A stretch of 64,000 nucleotides of DNA from Nodosilinea nodulosa PCC 7104 (GTDB lineage: Bacteria; Cyanobacteriota; Cyanobacteriia; Phormidesmidales; Phormidesmidaceae), in contig NZ_JH976537.1 of assembly GCF_000309385.1 (NCBI RefSeq), positions 461,426 through 525,425 on the forward strand, written 5' to 3'. Made by a program: the position numbers and the translations under genes. Below are positions 15,830 to 24,384 of this stretch, piece by piece. Every line of letters begins with the position of its first letter. Within the stretch, counting starts at the first letter, position 1. Below the pieces are notes generated by a model. That model was not told where the DNA came from and searched no databases. It saw nothing but the letters and a program-made list of their open reading frames with translations.

Positions 15830-18604
15830 TTGAGCATAGCAAACCTGTGGCAAATGGGTGTCAGCATCGACACAGGGTTAGGCCCAGATCAGCGGTACGG
15901 GCCATGGGGCGGCGGCACAAGCCCGTCCTTTGGACACCGTCCTTTAAACTTGGAGAAGTCCCCTGCAATCTTTGGAAACGGCGTGCTGAACCAGCGTTCA
16001 CAACTCGGTATTTGGATGGCTACGGTGCTGACCGCCCTGATGGGTCTGGTTAATCTGTGGTCGGCGGTGACCCCTGGGCTGCCCCAGCGGGTGGCCTGGG
16101 TCAGGGATGCTCTGCCGATTGAGGTTCGGCTGGGGGCTCACCTGTTTGCTGCCCTGAGCGGATTTTTTTTGCTGCTGCTGGCGGCCAATCTGCTGCGGCG
16201 TAAACGGGTGGCCTGGTTTCTGGTGGTGGGGCTGCTGCTGGTCTCTATTGTCAGCCATCTGCTCAAGGGGCTGGACTACGAGGAGAGTCTGCTGGCGGTG
16301 GTGCTGCTGGTGCTGCTGGTGCGGCTGCGGCCAGTGTTCACCGCCCAGTCCGATCGCCCGTCGATTGTTCAGGGCCTGCGGGTGCTGGCCGGGGCGCTGC
16401 TGTTTACCCTGGCCTACGGCACCCTGGGGTTTTGGCTGCTCGATCGCCACTATGCCGCCCCCTTTAGCCTGCCGGAGGCGATGGGCCAAACCCTGGCCAT
16501 GTTTTTTACCGCCGACAACGGCGGCCTGGAGCCCACCACTCGCTTTGGTCGGCATTTTGCCGATTCTATCTATATTGTGGGGGCGGTGACGCTGCTCTAC
16601 GCCGCCTGGATGCTGTTTCGCCCGGTGATTTTTCGCGGCACCGCCAGCGAGGCTGACTGGCAGCGGGCCAGGGCCATTGTCGAGCAGCACGGGCGATCGT
16701 CTTTGGCCCGGTTTGCCCTGCTGGAGGATAAATCCTACTACTTCAGCCCGACGGGGCAGACGGTGATTGCCTACGTGCCCAAGGGGCGCGGCGCGGTGGC
16801 CCTGGGCGACCCGATCGGCCCTGCCGCCGACCGCCCGGGGGCGATCGCTGGCTTTCGGGAATTTTGCGATCGCAACGACTGGCACCCGGCTTTTTACCAA
16901 ACCCTGCCCGACGACCTGGATCTGTACCAAGCGCTGGGGTTTCAGGCCCTCAAAATTGGGGAAGAAGCCGTGGTCGATCTGCGCGAGTTCACCCTGGAGG
17001 GCAAAGCCGGACGCAATCTGCGCACGCCGCTGAACAAATTCACCAAGCAGGGCTACCGGGTGCGGTACTACGCGCCCCCCCTCACCGACGACCTGCTGGC
17101 CGAGCTGCGGGTGATTAGCGACGACTGGCTGGATCACATGCAGGGGGCCGAAAAGAAGTTTTCCCTGGGCTGGTTTGACCCCGACTACCTGCGCGACTGC
17201 GTCATGGCCGTGGTGGAAGACCCCCAGGGCCTGCCCATTGCCTTTGCCAACCTGGTGCCCGAATACCAGCGCAACGAGGCCACTATCGATCTGATGCGCC
17301 ACCGCCACGAGGTCGAGCGGGGCGCCATGGACTATCTGTTTATCGCGCTCTTGCAGCACTGTAAAGAGCAGGGCTATGAGGGCTTCAACCTGGGGCTAGT
17401 GATCTTCTCTGGAGTCGGGGAAACCCCAGAGGCGCCCCGGCTAGAGCAGGGGGTTCACTACCTCTACGCCCACCTAAACCAGTTTTACAATATCCAGGGC
17501 CTGCGGGCCTACAAAGACAAGTTTCATCCCCGCTGGGAGCCGCGCTACTTCGTCTACTCGCGCCTGGCCAGCCTGCCCGAGGTGGTGGTGGCGCTGGTGC
17601 GGGCCGACTCCGGCGATCGCCTGCAAGACTACTTCGGGGCTCAGTTCTTTAGCACGGCCCTGACCAACGGCCTCAGGCGCCTCTCGCGGGTGGTGCCGAT
17701 TTTGCTTAGCCTGGGCCTATTTGCCCTGTCGATCTGGGCGATCGCCAGCGAGCTGCGCAAATACCAGCCCCAAGAAATTCTCAGCGGCATGGCGGCGATT
17801 CCGCCCGAAGTCCTGCTGCTGTCCGTCGGCCTGACGGCGGTCAACTATGGGTTTCTCACGGGCTACGATGCCCTGGCGGCCAGGTTTGTGCGGTATCCCC
17901 TGCCCTACCGCAAGACCGCCCTGGTGGCGGTGATTAGCTATGCCATCAGCAACAGCGTCGGCTTTGCCCTGCTCAGCGGCAGCGCCATTCGCTATCGCTT
18001 TTACACCACCTGGGGGCTCAGCCCCGGCAAAATTGCCCAGATGATTGCGTTTTGCAACCTCAGTTTCTGGGTCGGTCTCTTTGCGGTGGGGGGGCTGGTC
18101 TTTACCCTCGAACCGCTCTCGGTGCCGAGAATTTTGCACCTGCCCTTTGGCACCGTGCACCCCCTCGGCATTGTGTTTCTGGCGGTGACTGGCAGCTACC
18201 TCGTGCTCAGCAGCGTCAGTCGGCGATCGCTCAAAATTAGAGACTGGGTGCTGCCCCACCTGCCCGTCGAGATTTCCCTAGCTCAGATCCTCGTCACCTC
18301 CTGCGACTGGGCGCTGGCGGCGGCGGTGCTCTTTGTACTGCTGCCCGCCCACCCCGATCTGAGCTACCTGATCTTCTTTGGCAGCTACCTGCTGGCCCAA
18401 ATTGCCGGGGTAGTCAGCAATGTCCCTGGAGGCCTAGGGGTCTTTGAAACCGTGCTGATTTTGCTCATCTCACCGCCTATCTCCTCCGCCCAGCTGCTGG
18501 GGGCGCTGCTCTTGTATCGGGTAATCTATTACTTTTTTCCTCTGCTGGTGGGCATTGTGCTGCTGGCCCTCTACGAAACCAAAACGCTCAAAGACAAGGC
18601 CTAG
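15830..18604 (+). CDS. MprF-like phosphatidylglycerol lysyltransferase/flippase, permuted order
   Basis: Up to 924 residues. After an N-terminal helical region (residues about 65-270), the soluble aminoacyl-transfer domain (DUF2156; about 280-590) shows FALLEDKSYYFSPTGQTVIAY, FYQTLPDDLDLYQALGFQALKIGEEAVVDL and EGFNLGLVIFSGVGE. It is followed by a second membrane block (about 615-920) of the UPF0104 flippase type, with NSVGFALLSGSAIRYRFYT and GVVSNVPGGLGVFETVLI. In canonical MprF the flippase helices come first and the transferase last, so the order looks permuted. The start is uncertain: TTG 15830, GTG 15983 or ATG 16016. It probably aminoacylates membrane phosphatidylglycerol; the amino acid is not predictable. 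Confidence 0.82.
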   Translation: MSIANLWQMGVSIDTGLGPDQRYGPWGGGTSPSFGHRPLNLEKSPAIFGNGVLNQRSQLGIWMATVLTALMGLVNLWSAVTPGLPQRVAWVRDALPIEVRLGAHLFAALSGFFLLLLAANLLRRKRVAWFLVVGLLLVSIVSHLLKGLDYEESLLAVVLLVLLVRLRPVFTAQSDRPSIVQGLRVLAGALLFTLAYGTLGFWLLDRHYAAPFSLPEAMGQTLAMFFTADNGGLEPTTRFGRHFADSIYIVGAVTLLYAAWMLFRPVIFRGTASEADWQRARAIVEQHGRSSLARFALLEDKSYYFSPTGQTVIAYVPKGRGAVALGDPIGPAADRPGAIAGFREFCDRNDWHPAFYQTLPDDLDLYQALGFQALKIGEEAVVDLREFTLEGKAGRNLRTPLNKFTKQGYRVRYYAPPLTDDLLAELRVISDDWLDHMQGAEKKFSLGWFDPDYLRDCVMAVVEDPQGLPIAFANLVPEYQRNEATIDLMRHRHEVERGAMDYLFIALLQHCKEQGYEGFNLGLVIFSGVGETPEAPRLEQGVHYLYAHLNQFYNIQGLRAYKDKFHPRWEPRYFVYSRLASLPEVVVALVRADSGDRLQDYFGAQFFSTALTNGLRRLSRVVPILLSLGLFALSIWAIASELRKYQPQEILSGMAAIPPEVLLLSVGLTAVNYGFLTGYDALAARFVRYPLPYRKTALVAVISYAISNSVGFALLSGSAIRYRFYTTWGLSPGKIAQMIAFCNLSFWVGLFAVGGLVFTLEPLSVPRILHLPFGTVHPLGIVFLAVTGSYLVLSSVSRRSLKIRDWVLPHLPVEISLAQILVTSCDWALAAAVLFVLLPAHPDLSYLIFFGSYLLAQIAGVVSNVPGGLGVFETVLILLISPPISSAQLLGALLLYRVIYYFFPLLVGIVLLALYETKTLKDKA

Positions 18605-18623
18605 GGGGCGATGGCGCTGTGGG

Positions 18624-19013
18624 TTACCCCGATAGCTGCCGGGCCAGGGCAATACCAAGCTCAACCCCTAAAAACCCTGCCACCAGGCCGCCCACACCGT
18701 AGAACAGCGCCTGACCATAGGTTTTTTGCTTGAGCAAATTAGTTGTTTCTAGCGCGTAGGTTGAAAACGTCGTATAGGAGCCTAAAAACCCCACAAAGAT
18801 CAAGTGATTGAGGGGCAAATTGGGGTTGACTGACGGTAGGTAGGTGGCCAGAAACCCCATCAGAGAGGCTCCCGAGAGATTGACCACAAAAGTGCCAAAG
18901 GGGAAATAGCCACCCAAGGCCCGCGCGCAGATCAGCGTCAGATAGTAGCGGCTGAGCGCCCCAAATACCGCACCCAGCCCAATCCAGGCTGGCAATAAAT
19001 AGGGGGATTCCAT
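18624..19013 (-). CDS. crcB: Fluoride channel CrcB/Fluc, copy 1
   Basis: A 129-residue four-helix membrane protein of the Fluc fluoride-channel family. The hallmarks are GAVFGALSRYYLT in helix 1, FGTFVVNLSGASLMGF in helix 2, and VGFLGSYTTFSTYALET in helix 3, with the break and phenylalanine that line the fluoride path. It should protect the cytoplasm from fluoride by passive export. Downstream of a second crcB in the same direction with a gap of 79 bases, so the two may assemble as a heterodimer or as two homodimers. Confidence 0.93.
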   Translation of the reverse strand: MESPYLLPAWIGLGAVFGALSRYYLTLICARALGGYFPFGTFVVNLSGASLMGFLATYLPSVNPNLPLNHLIFVGFLGSYTTFSTYALETTNLLKQKTYGQALFYGVGGLVAGFLGVELGIALARQLSG

Positions 19014-19092
19014 GGTTGCTTATGGGCTAAACGAAGACTGAAACCGACAGATCCAAATTGACAGGCCCAGGGCTGAGATTCAATTAGCTTAA

Positions 19093-19512
19093 TCAATTTT
19101 GCTCCAGCTGTTTGAGCAGCCACTCCGCCAGGGCAATCCCCAGCTGGAGGCCAATCAACCCCAGCAGCGCACTCCCGGCCCAGTAGTATAGAGCGGCCCC
19201 GAGGCGATCCTGGGCCAGGAGGCTAGAGCTCTCCAGTTCGTAGGTGGAAAAGGTCGTATAGGACCCCAAAAAACCCGTCAAAAGCAGTAGCCGCAGGTCG
19301 GGGTGGAGGCTGATTGCCCGCCCCACCGACAGCGTAGCCAATAGCCCCATACCAAAGCATCCAGTCACATTGATAACCAGCGTGCTGAGGGGCAGTGCTG
19401 TACCCAAAAGGCCGTTCAGGGCAATCCCGACGTAGTACCGACCCAGCGCGCCTGCGATCGCCCCCAGGGAAATCGCCAACATCGTGCGCACAGGCTGTTT
19501 CACCATGGTCAT
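19093..19512 (-). CDS. crcB: Fluoride channel CrcB/Fluc, copy 2
   Basis: A 139-residue Fluc family protein with GAIAGALGRYYVG, LSTLVINVTGCFGMGL and LTGFLGSYTTFSTYELESSSL. The key Asn, the polar track and the Phe/Thr segment are present, as in the neighbouring copy. Identity to that copy is moderate, which suggests an old duplication or a heterodimeric pair. It is preceded by a short gap after ccmO with no recognisable fluoride riboswitch. Confidence 0.92.
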   Translation of the reverse strand: MTMVKQPVRTMLAISLGAIAGALGRYYVGIALNGLLGTALPLSTLVINVTGCFGMGLLATLSVGRAISLHPDLRLLLLTGFLGSYTTFSTYELESSSLLAQDRLGAALYYWAGSALLGLIGLQLGIALAEWLLKQLEQN

Positions 19513-19575
19513 TCGCCCGACTCAACTGGATATCTACATTGGGTCAAGGCCCGGCCAGTGCCGTCGAGGGCGGGC

Positions 19576-20442
19576 CTAAAGCTCCTCGTCCGCCAGCTCT
19601 TGCTCCACCGTCAGCTCCAGGGCAATCGGTGCGGCCTCTTCTGCCGCCGCCTCGATCAAAATTGGCTCGGCCTCAACCTCTTCCGGCTTGGTCTCCAGGT
19701 TGAGGGGCATGCGTAGGGGCTGCTCTTGCTCCTGTTCCTGCTCCATGGCGGGCAGTGACTCAACGAGATCGTCCAGGGGGCGGGGAATGACCATGACCGC
19801 ATGCAGCTCGCCGATGCGCTCGGCCTCGTGCATGCCGGCTTCGATCGCGATCGCCACGTTGGGCAACGAGCCGCGAATTAAAATAGTGCAGAGCCCTTCG
19901 CCAATGGCCTCGTGGGACATCAGCTCCACATCGGCGCTCTTGGTCATGGCGTCAGCCGCCCCCACCATGGCCGGAAATCCCCGCGTTTCTAACAGCCCAA
20001 TGGCCTGACTGCCCAGTTTGCCGCCCCCCTCACCGCGCAACTCGTCCCAGCGGGCGCAGATGGGCAGCACCGCCTCCAGGTTGGGCAGCGGACGCGGGAT
20101 CAGCGAGGACGAGACGAACTGGCCAAACTCCTGGGCGGTTTCGACCCCGGCCTCTACGGCCATGCGCACATCGGCAATACCCCCCCGCACAATGGCCGTG
20201 CAGTGGCCGCCGCCGGTTTTTTCATAGCCCACCAGCAGCACATCGGCGGCCTTCAGCATGGCATCGGCGGTGCCGACGATCGCCGGAAAGCTCTCCGCCG
20301 ACACCATGCCCAGGGCAGCCCCGCGATACTTGTCGCGCCGCTGGGCCTCCGTGGGCTTGGGTGCGGGCGCGGCCAGGGTTAGCCGCCTGGGTGTTCCCGC
20401 CTTGAGGTCGAGGGGCGAGGCTAATTTGCCGTCGGATTGCAT
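19576..20442 (-). CDS. ccmO: Carboxysome shell protein CcmO (tandem BMC)
   Basis: A 288-residue protein with two BMC shell domains: ALGMVSAESFPAIVGTADAMLKAADVLLVGYEKTGGG and AIGLLETRGFPAMVGAADAMTKSADVELMSHEAIGEG. A pseudohexameric (trimeric) shell tile is expected. Unlike the CcmK proteins it has a disordered N-terminal extension and a C-terminal Glu-rich tail with an EQEQEQ stretch. ATG 20442 with AGAGG upstream is preferred over GTG 20457. It is the last gene of the ccm operon, 20 bases or more after ccmN. Confidence 0.92.
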   Translation of the reverse strand: MQSDGKLASPLDLKAGTPRRLTLAAPAPKPTEAQRRDKYRGAALGMVSAESFPAIVGTADAMLKAADVLLVGYEKTGGGHCTAIVRGGIADVRMAVEAGVETAQEFGQFVSSSLIPRPLPNLEAVLPICARWDELRGEGGGKLGSQAIGLLETRGFPAMVGAADAMTKSADVELMSHEAIGEGLCTILIRGSLPNVAIAIEAGMHEAERIGELHAVMVIPRPLDDLVESLPAMEQEQEQEQPLRMPLNLETKPEEVEAEPILIEAAAEEAAPIALELTVEQELADEEL

Positions 20443-20478
20443 AGGGTGCCTCTGCACAGGGATGTCTGCCTCTCCATT

Positions 20479-21168
20479 CTACGGCCTGTCCTCTGGGGTA
20501 GCGCCATTCAGAGCCTGGCGCTGGGGAAATAGAGTCGCCAGCAGACGATTGACCTGGGTTTTGCCGTAAACGGTGGAGCCGTTTGAGGTATTGCCGTTCT
20601 GCACATTGCCGTAGGCAGTGGAACCGTTCGGAGTACTGCCGTTGGAGATATTGGCGCTGGAGATATTGCCGTTTTGGGCAACAGTCCCATAGCCATAGCC
20701 GCCGCTGGTCTGGCGATCGCCGGACCCAGACCCATGCGGCTGAGCACCCTGGGCTGAGGCTGCCTGACTTGGATCGCCCAGCAAAGACCCCGGAGCAACC
20801 ACCTGAGCAGCCCCCAGGGCAGGATTGATGATGGTGCTGTTGGCCCCGATGCAGGTGTGTTGGCCAATGGAGCCATGGCCGACCACCAGCACACCGCTGC
20901 CCAGGCTCACCCCTGGCTCAAGCACCAGATCCCCCTGACTGGCCTGGACTACCGCATCGGCCCCCAAACACACCCCAGAGGAAATCACCAGACGACAGCC
21001 CGGTGCCGCGCCCAGCAGCACACCAGAGGCCATAGCTACCCCCGCCGCCATATCCACACTGCCTTGGATATGGCCGTTGGTAGGCGAATGACTGGCCTGG
21101 GCGGATGTTGCCACGGTCAAAGATCTTTGCGTCAGGATTGGGTTAGGGGCGCTGAATCGTAGATTCAA
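20479..21168 (-). CDS. ccmN: Carboxysome assembly protein CcmN
   Basis: Up to 229 residues. The N-terminal half holds hexapeptide left-handed beta-helix repeats (VAMASGVLLGAAPG, LVISSGVCLGADAVV, VLEPGVSLGSG). A low-complexity Asn/Gly/Ser linker follows (residues about 155-205). The C-terminus VYGKTQVNRLLATLF is the amphipathic encapsulation helix that binds CcmK and recruits the shell. The start is uncertain: TTG 21168 overlaps ccmM by 26 bases and GTG 21114 would not; neither has a clear ribosome site. Confidence 0.88.
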   Translation of the reverse strand: MNLRFSAPNPILTQRSLTVATSAQASHSPTNGHIQGSVDMAAGVAMASGVLLGAAPGCRLVISSGVCLGADAVVQASQGDLVLEPGVSLGSGVLVVGHGSIGQHTCIGANSTIINPALGAAQVVAPGSLLGDPSQAASAQGAQPHGSGSGDRQTSGGYGYGTVAQNGNISSANISNGSTPNGSTAYGNVQNGNTSNGSTVYGKTQVNRLLATLFPQRQALNGATPEDRP

Positions 21169-23137
21169 GCACTCGTTTCTTTACCTTCGGATCGATGCCT
21201 ATCAGTCGCACATATTCCCCTGAATGCTGGCGCAGCTGTGACTCTAGCGCAGACAGCACATCGGAGACCCGGCTGCCGCCTAGGGAACCCCCCGTTTGCC
21301 AAGCACCGCTGCGGTAGCGGCGCGCATCGGCGTGCTCAAGGCTGAGTCGACAGCCCTGGTTGACCAACTGCTGCACCTGCTGCACCACGTCCTGGGAAAG
21401 TCCGCCCATCGGAGCCGAACCGTTACCACTAGACTGGCTGAAACCGTTGGAGGCGGGTGCTGCCGGGGTTGGCGAATGCTGGTACGGCACTTGGCTACCC
21501 GGCCGCTGAAGGGTGATTGGGGTCATCCGGCGCTTGGCCTTAGGATCGATGCCAAAAACACGGACGTATTCGTTGGGATGTTCAGCCATACAGGTCTGTA
21601 GGGCCGCCATCACATCGCTCTCCCGGTTGCTGGTAATGGGGGCGCAGGTCTGCCACACATTGCTGCTGTAGCGGCGAATATCGGCATGCTCGGCCCCGAT
21701 GTGGTACCCCTGGCTCAGCCACTGCCGCACCTGTTGGGCCGAATCTCCAGAAACCGACCCAGGGCCACCATAGCCCGGGGAAGACCCAAAGCTCGAAGCC
21801 GTGCTGTAGTTTGGCGGATTTACCGATGGACTAGATAGGGAGCCGGGGCTAACGGCCGGAGAACTGCCGTCGGGGCGCTGAATCGTCACGGGTGCCACTC
21901 GGCGTTTGGCCTTTGGATCGATGCCAAACAGCCGCACGTACTCGCCGACATGCTCGGCCAGACAACGCTCTAGGGACGCAAACACCTCGCCTTCATGGGA
22001 CGACTGAATCGGGACACAGGTTTGCCACACATTGCTCTTGTAGCGTCGGGTGTCGGCGTGTTCGGCACCGATGCGGTAGCCCTGTCTGAGGTACTGGCGC
22101 ACCTGGTTGACTACCTCTGCGGAGAGTGGCCCACCGGTCGATGACGCCGCTGGGCGATAGGCGCTGCTGCTGCTGGATGAGGCCTGAGCTACGCTACCAC
22201 TGACGGCTACACCCTTCCCATCGGCTCGCTGAATTGTCACCGGGGCGATGCGCTGCTTGGCCCTAGGATCGATGCCAAACATGCGCACATATTCTCCCGA
22301 GTGCTCTCTTAGACAAGCTTCCAGGGCGGCGAACACCTCTGACTCGCGCGGCGATTGAATCGGGCTACAAGTCTGCCAAACCCCGCTGCGGTAGCGGCGA
22401 GAGTCGGCGTGCTCGGTGCCAATGGTAAAGCCCTGGGCCAGGTACTGACGGGCCCGCTGGACAACGTCGGGGGGTAGCAGTTGAGAAGTCATAGTGCCAA
22501 ATCCATCACGTTCGTTTGAGTCTGCTGTGCGGTCGGGGAAAGCCGAGCCCGTGGGCTCGCGCCAAGCGGTCGGGGTCACAAGGCCCGCCGTGTCTGAAAG
22601 CTCGTCAACCAAAGCCCGATCGGCGGGGCCAACATCGGGCAGACCGTCAGCCTGGTGCTGCTGGGTAATCACTGAACCAGAGGGCACCAGCTTACCTGGG
22701 GGCACCTCCACGTCCTGCACCAGGGCATGCATCATGACGACGCAGCCCGCCCCGAGGCGAGCGTTGTAGAGGGTAGAGCGAAAACCAATAAAGCAGCCGG
22801 GGCCAATGTAGACTGGGCTTTGCACGAGGGCCTTATAGCCTAGGAAGGCGCGATCGCCCACCCAAACGGCGTAGGAAGCGCGATCGTCGCCCAGCACTCG
22901 CCCCTGAGCACGACCGTAGATCGAGGTCCCCTCCTGCAAGACACTGGCCGGGCCGAGCCGGACCGTGGCGCTGGGGTCGGCCTGTACCGTTACCCCTGCC
23001 GCCAGCACCGCACCCGCTTCTACCAATACCTGCCCCTGCACCTGGGCTAAGGGGTGGACCCAACCTGCTGATGACCCAGAGGCCCGCCCCGAAGCCGCCG
23101 CCTGGGTCGGAGACGCCGCTGGTGTGCGGATCGCCAT
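21143..23137 (-). CDS. ccmM: Carboxysome scaffold CcmM with four SSUL repeats
   Basis: A 664-residue protein from ATG 23137, which has GGAGG 11 bases upstream. The N-terminal gamma-carbonic-anhydrase-like beta-helix (about residues 25-185) is followed by four Rubisco small-subunit-like modules at about 221-303, 338-421, 467-545 and 580-664, joined by Ser/Pro-rich linkers. The modules bind Rubisco and condense it. In the usual zinc-ligand places the sequence has TSIYG, FLGYKALV and QSP instead of the His residues, so the enzyme domain is probably inactive. The Cys pair that responds to redox state is present in modules 1-3 (QTC and EAC/ERC/QTC) and absent in module 4. An internal ATG at 22492 could start a short form. 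Confidence 0.93.
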   Translation of the reverse strand: MAIRTPAASPTQAAASGRASGSSAGWVHPLAQVQGQVLVEAGAVLAAGVTVQADPSATVRLGPASVLQEGTSIYGRAQGRVLGDDRASYAVWVGDRAFLGYKALVQSPVYIGPGCFIGFRSTLYNARLGAGCVVMMHALVQDVEVPPGKLVPSGSVITQQHQADGLPDVGPADRALVDELSDTAGLVTPTAWREPTGSAFPDRTADSNERDGFGTMTSQLLPPDVVQRARQYLAQGFTIGTEHADSRRYRSGVWQTCSPIQSPRESEVFAALEACLREHSGEYVRMFGIDPRAKQRIAPVTIQRADGKGVAVSGSVAQASSSSSSAYRPAASSTGGPLSAEVVNQVRQYLRQGYRIGAEHADTRRYKSNVWQTCVPIQSSHEGEVFASLERCLAEHVGEYVRLFGIDPKAKRRVAPVTIQRPDGSSPAVSPGSLSSPSVNPPNYSTASSFGSSPGYGGPGSVSGDSAQQVRQWLSQGYHIGAEHADIRRYSSNVWQTCAPITSNRESDVMAALQTCMAEHPNEYVRVFGIDPKAKRRMTPITLQRPGSQVPYQHSPTPAAPASNGFSQSSGNGSAPMGGLSQDVVQQVQQLVNQGCRLSLEHADARRYRSGAWQTGGSLGGSRVSDVLSALESQLRQHSGEYVRLIGIDPKVKKRVLESTIQRP

Positions 23138-23273
23138 TGCTACACATCCTCCAAAAGAACCCTTGACCGCTCGGGCATGCATCGCCCAAAAACAGCCCGC
23201 CCAAAACAGCTGCCAAAGTGCTAACCAACCGCCATCCGACCGCCCCAGAAAACCGCAGAGCGTCCGAAGTTAA

Positions 23274-23576
23274 CTAGCTAAAATCATCCCGCTTATTGTA
23301 GAGATTGCCGCTGTCGAGACTGACCGTATCGACAATGGCAATCACAGCTGCATCCACAGGACGATTTTCGTAGCCGTGGTGCTGCCGGGCCCCGCTGCCC
23401 TGGGTAATCAACACCCATTCGCCCGGGCCAGCCCCGACCACATCGGCGGCAACGGTATAGTCAGGCAGCAGATCTCCCGTTTCGCTAATCAGCTGCACTA
23501 GCAGAAACTTAGCGCCGCTTAAGCTGGGCTCTTTACAGGTGCTGACTACCGTGCCGCGAACCTTAGCCAAGAGCAT
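23274..23576 (-). CDS. ccmL: Carboxysome vertex protein CcmL
   Basis: A 100-residue pentameric shell-vertex protein. MLLAKVRGTVVSTCKEPSLSG and KFLLVQLI at the N-terminus and GAGPGEWVLITQGSGAR in the middle are family hallmarks; VDAAVIAIVDTVS closes the fold. The pentamers cap the icosahedral shell. The gene follows ccmK with a gap of six bases and precedes ccmM by 136 bases. Confidence 0.96.
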   Translation of the reverse strand: MLLAKVRGTVVSTCKEPSLSGAKFLLVQLISETGDLLPDYTVAADVVGAGPGEWVLITQGSGARQHHGYENRPVDAAVIAIVDTVSLDSGNLYNKRDDFS

Positions 23577-23582
23577 AGCGAC

Positions 23583-23921
23583 CTATCTGCCGTAGGGGCG
23601 GATGCCGCTGACGCTCTCTCTAAACTGCTCCACCGCTTCGGTGTAGCGAATGGGCAGCACGAACTCCAGGTTTTCGTGGGGACGGGCAATGATGTGAGTG
23701 GACAGCACCTGACCACCATTGACCCGCTTGACGTTCTCAATACCGGCCGCAACCGAGGCCTGGACCTCAGACACATCGCCACGAATAATCACCGTGACGC
23801 GCCCGCTGCCAATTTTCTCGTAGCCGACCAGGGTAACCCGAGCTGCTTTTACCATCGCGTCAGCTGCTTCTACCACGGCCGGGAAGCCCAATGTCTCGAC
23901 CATACCAACTGCAATTGCCAT
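23583..23921 (-). CDS. ccmK1: Carboxysome shell hexamer CcmK (K1 type)
   Basis: A 112-residue BMC-domain protein, with [40 protein letters not shown] and the pore-loop KIGSGR typical of CcmK. The longer tail after EQFRES marks it as the K1-like member of the pair. Almost identical to the upstream ccmK except for the tail. Hexamers tile the carboxysome facets. Confidence 0.95.
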   Translation of the reverse strand: MAIAVGMVETLGFPAVVEAADAMVKAARVTLVGYEKIGSGRVTVIIRGDVSEVQASVAAGIENVKRVNGGQVLSTHIIARPHENLEFVLPIRYTEAVEQFRESVSGIRPYGR

Positions 23922-24075
23922 GCTTTATATGCCTTTTTTTCAGAAAATAACAGGAGTTCAAACGAATGCTGAATTAGTCTTGCCTCAGGCCAGTAATTCT
24001 GGCTAATACAGATCCTTAACCTTAGAGCAAAACAGGTCGCGAAACCTAAGTTTTTAGAACCTAGACTTCTAGGAC

Positions 24076-24384
24076 CTAGGTGCGAAACTGCTCAACGGCT
24101 TCGGTGTAGCGAATGGGCAACACAAATTCTAGGTTTTCGTGGGGGCGGGCAATAATGTGGGTGGATAGCACTTCGCCACCGTTGACGCGCTTGGCCGACT
24201 CAACACCCGCTGACACAGAGGCCTGGACCTCAGACACATCGCCGCGTACAATTACGGTAACGCGCCCGCTGCCGATTTTCTCGTAGCCCACCAGCGTAAC
24301 TCGAGCTGCTTTTACCATCGCGTCAGCCGCTTCTACCACCGCCGGAAAACCAAGCGTTTCAATCATTCCAACAGCAATTGGCAT
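24076..24384 (-). CDS. ccmK2: Carboxysome shell hexamer CcmK (K2 type)
   Basis: A 102-residue protein that is the first gene of the ccm operon. ATG 24384 ([14 protein letters not shown]) has a GGGAGA ribosome site; the further upstream start in frame would add ten residues that do not fit the family. It is about 90% identical to the second ccmK, with the same KIGSGR pore loop. The 154-bp gap to the next ccmK contains repeated CCTAGG/CCTAGA motifs (24055-24080) that could form a weak hairpin. Confidence 0.95.
   Translation of the reverse strand: MPIAVGMIETLGFPAVVEAADAMVKAARVTLVGYEKIGSGRVTVIVRGDVSEVQASVSAGVESAKRVNGGEVLSTHIIARPHENLEFVLPIRYTEAVEQFRT

Noticed and set aside
15998..17359. Long minus-strand open frame opposite the MprF-like gene
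   Set aside because: It is low in complexity, rich in Gln, His and Gly, and has no motif; the plus-strand gene explains the region.
19513..19575. Possible fluoride riboswitch before crcB
   Set aside because: The gap is only 63 bases and lies within the ccmO-to-crcB stretch; none of the conserved riboswitch sequence was seen.
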